Origin: Candidatus Magasanikiibacteriota bacterium | GTDB taxonomy: Bacteria; Patescibacteriota; Patescibacteriia; Magasanikbacterales; UBA10003 | Direction of reading: 5' to 3' | Assembly (NCBI GenBank): GCA_026396495.1 | Contig: JAPLWR010000081.1 | Span: forward strand, 1 to 9,093 | DNA: 9,093 nucleotides | Part shown: one piece after another, positions 1 through 5,236 of the stretch | Position numbering within the stretch: the stretch's first letter is position 1 | Layout of the letters: each line of letters begins with the position of its first letter | The notes under the pieces: model-generated | What the model was told of the DNA's origin: nothing | The model's input: the letters and a program-made list of their open reading frames with translations, nothing else | Database searches by the model: none | Translations under genes and position numbers: made by a program

Positions 1-863
1 ATGGTGATGTTAGTGAAAGGAGTTTGAAAACCTACGCGAGTAGGAACATTCATGTTGAACAAAAATTCTTGCAAACCTTGTTTTACTTCATCGTAAGATA
101 ATTTATCAAAACGAATGAATGGAGCAAGTAAGGTATCAAAACTAGACACAGCCTGAGCACCGGCAGTTTCACCTTGTAAGGTATAGAAAAAATTTACTAA
201 TTGGCCAAGAGCGGTGCGAAAATGCTTTGGTGGTTTGGATTCTATTTTTCCCGAGACGCCACCAAAACCTTTTAAAAGAATTTCTTTTAAATCCCAACCA
301 CAACAATACGCAGAAAGAAGTTGTAAATCATGCATGTGCAAATCACCATTGGCATGAGCATCACGAACTTCTTGAGGATAGATACGATTTAACCAATAAT
401 GAGAACTAACGGCTGAAGCCACGTGATTATTTAAACCTTGCAAAGAATAAGACATGTTGCTATTTTCTTTGACTCTCCAATCTAACTGATTTAAATAACC
501 ATCAATCAATTCATCGGAATTAATAAGAGTTTGCATGTCTCTAACTTTAGCACGTTGATCACGATACAAAATGTAAGCTTTGGCAGTTTTAAAAAGTTTG
601 GCTTTTCCTAATTCTTCTTCTACAGTATCTTGTACTTCTTCTACAGCGGGAATAGAACGAGCATGAAATCTTTTATTAAGAGTTTTCAAAACTGCTTCAG
701 TAACTTTTTCCGCCATCTTTTCTCTTTTTTTGGCACTCTCAATTTCCTGGGTAGCTTCCAACGCCAATAAAACAGCTTTGGTAAGTTTTCCTTCTTCAAA
801 AGGGACGATTCTATCGTCACGCTTTCTAATCTGAGTAATTTTGTTTACTTTGGCGGAAGTCAT
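1..863 (-). CDS. nrdD: Anaerobic (class III) ribonucleoside-triphosphate reductase, N-terminal 287 residues (partial, runs off left edge)
   Basis: This is the glycyl-radical enzyme that reduces ribonucleoside triphosphates to deoxyribonucleotides without oxygen, in the cytoplasm. The ATG at 863-861 opens a frame with no stop down to base 1. Residues about 6-105 look like an ATP-cone allosteric domain (start QIRKRDDRIVPFE, end AYILYRDQRAKVR). The NrdD core follows: SNMSYSLQGLNNHVAS (135-150), GDLHMHDLQLLSAYCCGW (173-190, with Cys187 and Cys188), and GFQTPFTNIT at the window edge. These strings are typical of the NrdD family and not of class I or II enzymes. The C-terminal glycyl-radical loop and zinc site lie outside the window, so catalytic completeness cannot be judged. 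The gene is cut off from the upstream dsbA-like gene by a terminator and has its own promoter region with NrdR-like boxes. No Shine-Dalgarno sequence precedes the start. The family call is very secure. Confidence 0.95.
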   Translation of the reverse strand, partial: MTSAKVNKITQIRKRDDRIVPFEEGKLTKAVLLALEATQEIESAKKREKMAEKVTEAVLKTLNKRFHARSIPAVEEVQDTVEEELGKAKLFKTAKAYILYRDQRAKVRDMQTLINSDELIDGYLNQLDWRVKENSNMSYSLQGLNNHVASAVSSHYWLNRIYPQEVRDAHANGDLHMHDLQLLSAYCCGWDLKEILLKGFGGVSGKIESKPPKHFRTALGQLVNFFYTLQGETAGAQAVSSFDTLLAPFIRFDKLSYDEVKQGLQEFLFNMNVPTRVGFQTPFTNIT

Positions 864-891
864 AAATTGCTAAAATTAAACTTTTTTAAAA

Positions 892-941
892 AAACTATTA
901 GTTGTATTATCTAGTACTATTATACCACAACATCTTGTGGT
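892..941 (-). promoter_or_regulatory. Tandem NrdR-box-like operator upstream of nrdD
   Basis: Bases 924-941 read on the minus strand ACCACAAGATGTTGTGGT, a palindrome with 7-base arms. Its central 16 bases fit the core CwAnATnTwG of the published NrdR consensus (acaCwAtATaTwGtgt) at every fixed position. A weaker second copy lies at 895-904 (plus CTATTAGTTG), which keeps both CwA and TwG arms but not the AT centre. The centres are 33 bases apart, close to the usual 31-32 for paired NrdR boxes. NrdR is the ATP/dATP-sensing repressor of nrd operons, so the position before nrdD fits. The first box is convincing and the second is tentative. Confidence 0.6.
919..924 (-). promoter_or_regulatory. Candidate proximal -10 element of nrdD (TATAAT)
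   Basis: A perfect TATAAT on the minus strand sits between the two NrdR-like boxes and overlaps the last base of the stronger palindrome. Initiation near 912 would leave a leader of about 50 bases. No good -35 is found 16-18 bases upstream (best matches are 3 of 6), so this is either a weak or activator-independent second promoter, or chance in AT-rich DNA. Repressor on the palindrome would cover the -35 to -10 spacer. Confidence 0.4.
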
Positions 942-969
942 TGGAATAGTGGATAACTTTTACTGTCAA

Positions 970-979
970 AAGAGCTCTT
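970..979. repeat. 10-base perfect palindrome AAGAGCTCTT near the proposed nrdD start point
   Basis: AAGAGCTCTT is self-complementary and lies just downstream of the -10 at 982-987, about where transcription should begin. It could be an operator or a short 5' hairpin, but a palindrome this short can occur by chance. Confidence 0.3.
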
Positions 980-981
980 CT

Positions 982-1010
982 ATTTTACAATGAACTAAAC
1001 TACCCGTCAA
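982..1010 (-). promoter_or_regulatory. Candidate sigma70-type promoter for nrdD
   Basis: On the minus strand TTGACG (1010-1005) is followed by a 17-base spacer and TAAAAT (987-982). Each hexamer matches consensus at 5 of 6 positions and the spacing is ideal. The start point would be near 975, giving a leader of about 110 bases that contains both NrdR-like boxes, so repressor would block downstream of the start. The -10 region shares the string TAAAATAGAAG with the promoter proposed for the glycan operon at 5147-5157. Confidence 0.55.
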
Positions 1011-1012
1011 AG

Positions 1013-1029
1013 TGTCCAAGCTGTGGACA
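1013..1029. repeat. Inverted repeat TGTCCA-5-TGGACA directly upstream of the nrdD -35
   Basis: Six-base arms at 1013-1018 and 1024-1029 flank the 5-base spacer AGCTG. The repeat abuts the proposed -35 (1005-1010), an activator-like position. The right arm overlaps TGTGGACAA (1022-1030), one base from a DnaA box read on the plus strand. No regulator can be named from the sequence. Confidence 0.3.
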
Positions 1030-1051
1030 AGTGGCCCTAGTGTCGCCAAAC

Positions 1052-1082
1052 AAAAAACCTGCCGTGAAAACAGCAGGTTTTT
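1052..1082 (-). terminator. Rho-independent terminator of the dsbA-like gene
   Basis: Bases 1053-1062 (AAAAACCTGC) pair with 1073-1082 (GCAGGTTTTT) around a 10-base loop. Read on the minus strand, the stem lies 15 bases past the dsbA-like stop and runs into a T tract (1057-1052). The flanking A and T runs make it potentially bidirectional. It separates the dsbA-like transcript from nrdD. Confidence 0.85.
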
Positions 1083-1097
1083 AGCGTTTTTTTCTAT

Positions 1098-1880
1098 CTA
1101 GAGAACTCCATCAATAATTTGTTTCATAATTTCAATTGGGTAAGCACCTTTGATTAATTGCTTGTTACCCTTGGCGTCAATCAAAATTGCACCAGGTGTT
1201 CCAGATATTCCGGCTGCGCTACCTTGGCTAAGAGATGTTTTGACGAACTCAGCATTTTTGCCACTGTCTAAACATTTGCTAAACTCTGCTTTGTTCAAAC
1301 CCAATTCTCCAGCCAGTTTTGGCAAATCAGTCAAAGCAAAACCAGTACCATTAGAAGTGGTGCGGGCATAGATTTGATCAGTAAACTCCCAAAACTTAGC
1401 GTTACCACCTAAATCATAAGCGCATTCAGCTGCTTCAGATTCTTTTTGAGCATTAGCATGAAAACTTAGAGGAAAATGTCTGTAGGCCCACTTTACTTTG
1501 CCAGGATAAGCATCCATCACCTGCTTCATTGTTTCGTGAAATTTTTTACAGAAAGGACATTCATAATCAGAATATTCAATAATAGTTACTGGAGCGTCTG
1601 AGTCCCCTCTTACATGGTCACGAGCACTTAAAGGCACAACTGTTCCAGCTGGTTCTGTTAAGCTATCGGGTTGAGCACCTGTTGGATTAGTAGTATCAAC
1701 GGCCGCGGCAACTTTATTAACTTTATTAGAAGCAAAAGAAACATTGCCCTTGACTAAAAAGCCTAATAAAACAAAAAAGCCGATAGTACAAAGTAATAAA
1801 ATGGCTCCAACGAAACCTACTAAAAAAGCAGTGGTGGGAGAAAGGTCACTGAAAGACTTTTTCAATTCATCTATACACAT
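1098..1880 (-). CDS. Membrane-anchored DsbA-family thiol:disulfide oxidoreductase
   Basis: This 260-residue protein is predicted to form, reduce or shuffle disulfide bonds in proteins outside the cytoplasmic membrane. After a short N-terminus with Lys7 and Lys8 comes a hydrophobic segment (about 14-43) acting as signal anchor, then a linker rich in Ala, Thr and Pro (45-85). The thioredoxin-like domain (about 86-260) is of the Thioredoxin_4/DsbA type: APVTIIEYSDYECPFC carries the CPFC active site (108-111), FHANAQKESEAAECA and NAKFWEFTDQIY are family signatures, and SGTPG has the cis-proline (Pro229). Cys153 and Cys203 form the second Cys pair common in this family. The partner oxidase (DsbB or VKOR) is not in the window. 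The gene has a terminator downstream and a possible own promoter, though read-through from the GT4 gene 47 bases upstream is possible. The direction of the redox reaction cannot be told. Confidence 0.9.
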   Translation of the reverse strand: MCIDELKKSFSDLSPTTAFLVGFVGAILLLCTIGFFVLLGFLVKGNVSFASNKVNKVAAAVDTTNPTGAQPDSLTEPAGTVVPLSARDHVRGDSDAPVTIIEYSDYECPFCKKFHETMKQVMDAYPGKVKWAYRHFPLSFHANAQKESEAAECAYDLGGNAKFWEFTDQIYARTTSNGTGFALTDLPKLAGELGLNKAEFSKCLDSGKNAEFVKTSLSQGSAAGISGTPGAILIDAKGNKQLIKGAYPIEIMKQIIDGVL

Positions 1881-1912
1881 ATTTTTTAAATTAATTATGA
1901 ATTAGCTTAATT

Positions 1913-1940
1913 ATTCTAACAAAAAAATTACCTTTGTAAC
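1913..1940 (-). promoter_or_regulatory. Weak candidate promoter for the dsbA-like gene
   Basis: On the minus strand GTTACA (1940-1935, 4 of 6) is followed by 16 bases and TAGAAT (1918-1913, 5 of 6), with TG one base before the -10 (extended -10 form TGTTAGAAT). The -35 lies inside the 3' end of the GT4 gene. Initiation near 1906 would leave a leader of about 25 bases. The context TTGTTAgAATA resembles the -10 region proposed at 5147-5160. Confidence 0.35.
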
Positions 1941-3079
1941 ATAGACTTATACACAGCCAGTAAACTTTCCACTTCTTGTTTAATGGAACGATTCTTATTG
2001 GCCCAATTTTTAGCAGCCTCTCCCATTTTTTCTGCCAAATCTTTATCTTTTAAAATAACAGAGATCTGTTTGGCTAAATCTTTACTATCTTTAATTTTAA
2101 ACAATCTTCCCCTATCTTCCCCAACTTGTTCCCTAACCCCTGGCAAATTACTAGCAATCACAGGCAATCCTTGTGTTTGAGCTTCTATTAAAACCATTCC
2201 ATAAGCTTCAGACGGGCCAATAGATGGCAAAACCAAAACATCACCAGCTTGATAATATTTTTGTAAATCTTCTTCATTTACTTTCCCAACAAATTTTATT
2301 TTATCAAACACCCACATTTGTCTAGCTTTTTTTTGATAATAATCTTTTAATCCACCGTCACCAATAATTACAACTTTAAAATCTTCTTTAAACTGCCTTA
2401 GCTCATACAAAGCCGCAAATAACACATCTAAACCCTTAAAATAATGGGCTTTATCTAAGGCTCCGACAAATAGCACTACTTTGCCAATACTATTTAAACC
2501 CAGCTCTTTTTTAGCTTCTATCTTATTAGATGCGCGGCTATCTTTGATTTCTACCCCAAAAGGAATGGCTGTAAATTTGGCTGGTTGTTTTTTAAAATAT
2601 TCAGCTAAAAAACTATGCTGGCCGTAATCTAAACTACTAAAAATTATTTTATCAGCCGCCGCAACTATTTTAGGTAAAACTATCCAGGAATAAATTTTAA
2701 ATAAAATTCCCCGCCAGCCATCAGCCACCAAATCCATATGATAAGTCACAACTAACGGCTTACGAGTTTTCTTTTTCCATTTTAAAACACTCTTTACTCC
2801 ACCAATAAAAGGGTAATGTAGATGAATTAAGTCGTATTTCTCTAAATCAATTGATTCAACTTTAATTCCAGCGGCATTGCCTATTTTCCACCCAGGTTTT
2901 AATCGTCTAATATTAACTCCCTGCCACTGTTCGGCTCTTTGCCAAGCAGTCTTATAACGGGGAGTAAAAATATCCACTCCATGACCTTCTGCTTTTAAAC
3001 CCATCGCTTCATTAGCAACCACTCTACCAATTCCACCACTGTACGGCCAAAAAACTGGTGTCAAAACTGCCACTCGCAT
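1928..3079 (-). CDS. GT4-family (GT-B fold) glycosyltransferase
   Basis: This 383-residue enzyme is predicted to transfer a sugar from a nucleotide-sugar donor to a lipid-linked or polysaccharide acceptor at the inner face of the membrane. The N-terminal domain (1-175) has the glycine-rich acceptor loop YSGGIGR (13-19) and LIHLHYPF (84-91). The C-terminal domain (about 198-365) begins KVVLFVGALDKAHYFKG, with Lys215 in the usual phosphate-contacting position, continues with VVIIGDG (236-242), and carries the retaining GT4 motif E-x7-E (Glu291 to Glu299 in SEAYGMVLIEA). Length is normal for the family, and no transmembrane helix is seen. The start at 3079 sits one base after the DUF2304 stop, so translation is probably coupled. 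Donor and acceptor cannot be predicted. It is the last gene of the glycan operon, and no terminator is visible before the dsbA-like gene. Confidence 0.9.
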   Translation of the reverse strand: MRVAVLTPVFWPYSGGIGRVVANEAMGLKAEGHGVDIFTPRYKTAWQRAEQWQGVNIRRLKPGWKIGNAAGIKVESIDLEKYDLIHLHYPFIGGVKSVLKWKKKTRKPLVVTYHMDLVADGWRGILFKIYSWIVLPKIVAAADKIIFSSLDYGQHSFLAEYFKKQPAKFTAIPFGVEIKDSRASNKIEAKKELGLNSIGKVVLFVGALDKAHYFKGLDVLFAALYELRQFKEDFKVVIIGDGGLKDYYQKKARQMWVFDKIKFVGKVNEEDLQKYYQAGDVLVLPSIGPSEAYGMVLIEAQTQGLPVIASNLPGVREQVGEDRGRLFKIKDSKDLAKQISVILKDKDLAEKMGEAAKNWANKNRSIKQEVESLLAVYKSMLQR

Positions 3080-3080
3080 A

Positions 3081-3407
3081 TTATTTATCTTCTTTTTTAT
3101 AAGAAATCTCTCTGACTAATTTAGTAATATTTCTTTCCATCTTTTCCATTTTAACCGTTAAACGAAAAATTAAATAAAAAAGTAAAGCAATGGAAAAATA
3201 AAATAACAAATCAGCACCGCGGCCCACTCCTAAAAAGTTGGCCAATTCTGTAGATAATCCCGGACGCCACACCACCAAAACTACTACGGCCCAAAATAAA
3301 ATCCAAACTATCAAGGCTAATCCAGTAATTTCTTTACTTCTAAACCTTTGCCAGGTATTAATTAGAGCCACCACCACAAAGACAGATAAAATTATTTGTA
3401 TAAGCAT
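3081..3407 (-). CDS. DUF2304 family small membrane protein
   Basis: This 108-residue protein has three hydrophobic helices (about 4-19, 28-47 and 65-83) and a charged, probably helical cytoplasmic tail (84-108, KMEKMERNITKLVREISYKKEDK pattern). The segment GRGADLLFY (62-70) and the tail resemble DUF2304, a family typically encoded beside DPM1-like GT2 genes. The biochemical role of DUF2304 is not established. The position here, one base from both the GT2 stop and the GT4 start, suggests that it anchors the otherwise soluble GT2 enzyme or helps present its lipid substrate (inference). Its stoichiometry with both enzymes is probably set by coupled translation. The start ATG 3407-3405 is the only one that keeps the first helix. 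Confidence 0.85.
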   Translation of the reverse strand: MLIQIILSVFVVVALINTWQRFRSKEITGLALIVWILFWAVVVLVVWRPGLSTELANFLGVGRGADLLFYFSIALLFYLIFRLTVKMEKMERNITKLVREISYKKEDK

Positions 3408-3408
3408 A

Positions 3409-4077
3409 TTACTTTAAAAAATTACCAATGATTAAATCTTTAATAATTTTTACTCCCCCGCTAAAGCGCTGGCCATACTGATGATAATAAACCGTTACAC
3501 CCTGTTCTTTAAAAGATAGCTTATTTTCTTTAATCAATCTGATAATCTCAGAATTATGAGCCATACGATCTTGTTTTAAATCTAAAATTTCAGCCGCGCG
3601 GCGAGATAACACTCTAAAACCATTATGAGCATCACTTAACCAACAACCTGTAAATAAAAAATTAATAACCCGGGCTAAAGGCAAAATTATTTTTTTCTTA
3701 GTCCAAGGCAAATTATTATTTTTAGATAAAAAACGAGAACCTAAAATCACTTCTGCAACGCCCTTTAAAATTGGCTCGATCATTAAACCAATTTCTCTAG
3801 GCTCAAATTGTCTATCAGCATCAAAATGCACAATAATTTCCGCGCCTTTTTTTACAGCATAATCCGTGCCGGTTTTTAAAGATGCACCCTGCCCTCTATT
3901 AATTGCATGCCGCAAAACAATTGCCCCACAACTTAAAGCCTCTTTAGCTGTATTATCATTAGATCCATCATCTACCACTACAATTTTAAAAGTTGGGTAC
4001 AGAGAAAAAATGTCCCTTAGGACGGGACAGATATTTTTCTCCTCATTAAAAGCAGGAACAACAACAAAAACAGACAT
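3409..4077 (-). CDS. GT2-family glycosyltransferase, DPM1/polyprenyl-phosphate glycosyltransferase-like
   Basis: The enzyme (222 residues from this start) has a GT-A fold of the dolichyl-phosphate mannosyltransferase type, which moves a sugar from a nucleotide sugar to polyprenyl phosphate. Numbering from the chosen ATG: VFVVVPAFNEE at the N-terminus, VVVDDGSNDNT with the nucleotide-binding DDGS (36-39), HFDADRQ with metal-binding DAD (86-88), and the acceptor-region signature SDAHNGFRVLSRR (148-160). It has no C-terminal transmembrane helices, unlike GtrB-type members, and the adjacent DUF2304 protein may supply the membrane part. The frame can be extended to TTG at 4092, adding MAPNI. I prefer ATG 4077 because the family begins within a few residues of the VVPAFNEE strand. 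The uxs-like stop lies 25 bases upstream. Sugar specificity is unknown. Confidence 0.9.
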   Translation of the reverse strand: MSVFVVVPAFNEEKNICPVLRDIFSLYPTFKIVVVDDGSNDNTAKEALSCGAIVLRHAINRGQGASLKTGTDYAVKKGAEIIVHFDADRQFEPREIGLMIEPILKGVAEVILGSRFLSKNNNLPWTKKKIILPLARVINFLFTGCWLSDAHNGFRVLSRRAAEILDLKQDRMAHNSEIIRLIKENKLSFKEQGVTVYYHQYGQRFSGGVKIIKDLIIGNFLK

Positions 4078-4102
4078 AATATTAGGGGCCAAACTGGGTT
4101 AG

Positions 4103-5116
4103 TTATCTTACACCAACCATTTTTTCATGCGCCACTGTATAATCGATTGTTTTTTTCAAACCTTCTTCTAAAGATACAACTGGAAACCAACCAAGCTCTT
4201 CTTTGGCGCGAGTAATATCAGGAAGGCCTAATGGTGTCATAAAAGCCAAAGGTTTATCAAATTTTAGTTGAGAAGTAGAACCTAAAGTCTTGATAATAAA
4301 CTCTGCCACATCTTTTAAGAAATAAGATCTATCATCTCCCAAATTGATTGGACCACTAATAGTTGGAGCATTCATAATTTTCATTAAGCCATCTACTAAG
4401 TCTCCAATATAAACTAACGAAGAAGAAAAACTTTCATCACCATAAATAACCAGATCACGTCCATTTACAGCATCCACAATAAAATCGGTAATCATTTGTC
4501 CATCAAACAATTTTAAACGTGGACCAAAAGTTCTAAAAATACGAGCGATTCTAATATCTAATTTGTAAATTTGAGAGTAAGTAGCAAACATGGTTTCTGC
4601 AAAACGTTTGCCCTCATCATAACAAGCGCGAGGGCTTAAGTTATCAACCAAACCTAATTCTTCTTCTTTAATCTTGGCTTCACTTTTGCGTGGACCATAA
4701 ACCACAGAACTAGAACCTAACAAAACCTTAGCATTATACTTTACAGCAAGATCCAACACCTGGCGAGTTCCTATGCTATTAGCTAAGAGAGTTTCTAATT
4801 TGAATTGATCAAAATTTTTGGCAGAGGTAGGACAAGCTAGATGATAAATTTCTTGAATACCTTGAAATTTAATTTTGAACTTATCTAATTCTGGTAATTC
4901 TTCCAAATTAAAAGGATTATTAATATTAACCTTCACAAATTCAAAATCTGAATCTTTTAAAAGGTGTTCGATATTTTCTAGATGACTATTAGAAAAATCG
5001 TCTAAACAGATTACTTTGTTGTTCTTTAAGAGGGATTCACAAAGGGCTGATCCAATAAAACCAGCTCCACCTGTTACCAAGACATTTTTTTTGCCGAAAA
5101 TAGGTGTTTTAGCCAT
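4103..5116 (-). CDS. UXS-like NAD-dependent sugar-nucleotide dehydratase/epimerase (extended SDR); decarboxylase activity doubtful
   Basis: This 337-residue extended short-chain dehydrogenase most resembles UDP-glucuronate decarboxylases (UDP-xylose synthases). It has the NAD loop GGAGFIG (16-22), YHLACPTSA (91-99), the strong UXS signature SPRACYDEGKR (161-171) with catalytic Tyr166 and Lys170, and RIARIFRTFGPR (189-200). Three expected residues are missing. The catalytic Glu of the SEVYG motif is Val138 (SSSVVYG). The diphosphate-binding Arg of the QTRxFxYV motif is Ser232 (GDESFSSSLVYI). The Arg of the RKPDI motif is replaced in PLGLPDI (295-301). It therefore binds NAD and probably a nucleotide sugar, but may catalyse something other than decarboxylation. 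It is the first gene of the glycan operon, with its own promoter in the divergent gap, and no Shine-Dalgarno sequence precedes the ATG at 5116. Confidence 0.8.
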   Translation of the reverse strand: MAKTPIFGKKNVLVTGGAGFIGSALCESLLKNNKVICLDDFSNSHLENIEHLLKDSDFEFVKVNINNPFNLEELPELDKFKIKFQGIQEIYHLACPTSAKNFDQFKLETLLANSIGTRQVLDLAVKYNAKVLLGSSSVVYGPRKSEAKIKEEELGLVDNLSPRACYDEGKRFAETMFATYSQIYKLDIRIARIFRTFGPRLKLFDGQMITDFIVDAVNGRDLVIYGDESFSSSLVYIGDLVDGLMKIMNAPTISGPINLGDDRSYFLKDVAEFIIKTLGSTSQLKFDKPLAFMTPLGLPDITRAKEELGWFPVVSLEEGLKKTIDYTVAHEKMVGVR

Positions 5117-5137
5117 AAATTTTCTTTTTTAAAATCT

Positions 5138-5155
5138 AAATAGATGCTTCTATTT
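5138..5155. repeat. Operator-like palindrome AAATAGA-4-TCTATTT in the divergent gap
   Basis: Seven-base perfect arms (5138-5144 and 5149-5155) flank TGCT. The right arm overlaps the proposed minus-strand -10 (5152-5157) and the left arm covers the likely start point, which is a classic repressor position. The regulator is unknown. An AT-rich palindrome could also be chance. Confidence 0.4.
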
Positions 5156-5181
5156 TAACAAATTAAGGGGGGTGGTGTCCA
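5152..5181 (-). promoter_or_regulatory. Candidate promoter of the glycan operon (UXS-like to GT4)
   Basis: On the minus strand TGGACA (5181-5176, 5 of 6) is followed by an 18-base spacer and TAAAAT (5157-5152, 5 of 6), with TG one base before the -10 (extended -10 TGTTAAAAT). Transcription would start near 5145 and give a leader of about 30 bases. The string TAAAATAGAAG is also present at the proposed nrdD promoter. Confidence 0.5.
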
Positions 5182-5189
5182 GCTCAAAC

Positions 5190-5218
5190 TTGCTTTTTTA
5201 GCTTTCTTATGATATTTT
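5190..5218 (+). promoter_or_regulatory. Weak candidate promoter region for the phosphoglycosyl transferase gene
   Basis: TATGAT (5208-5213, 5 of 6) is the best plus-strand -10, but lacks a -35 at normal spacing. The alternative pair TTGCTT (5190-5195) with TATTTT (5213-5218) has a 17-base spacer but weaker hexamers. Either would give a leader shorter than 20 bases. The gene needs a promoter here because its upstream neighbour is divergent, but the exact elements are uncertain. Confidence 0.3.
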
Positions 5219-5236
5219 TAAGACAACAATCAAACT

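Noticed and set aside
227..409. Plus-strand open frame of 60 codons
   Set aside because: Lies wholly antisense inside the clear nrdD frame and shows no recognisable protein features.
864..1097. Possible replication origin because of DnaA-like boxes in AT-rich DNA
   Set aside because: Only two imperfect boxes, no dnaA or dnaN nearby, and the region is explained by a promoter and a terminator.
1150..1371. Plus-strand open frame of 73 codons
   Set aside because: Antisense shadow of the DsbA-like thioredoxin domain.
1983..2180. Plus-strand open frame of 65 codons
   Set aside because: Antisense shadow of the GT4 C-terminal domain.
3866..4102. Plus-strand open frame of 78 codons
   Set aside because: Antisense to the conserved N-terminal motifs of the GT2 enzyme.
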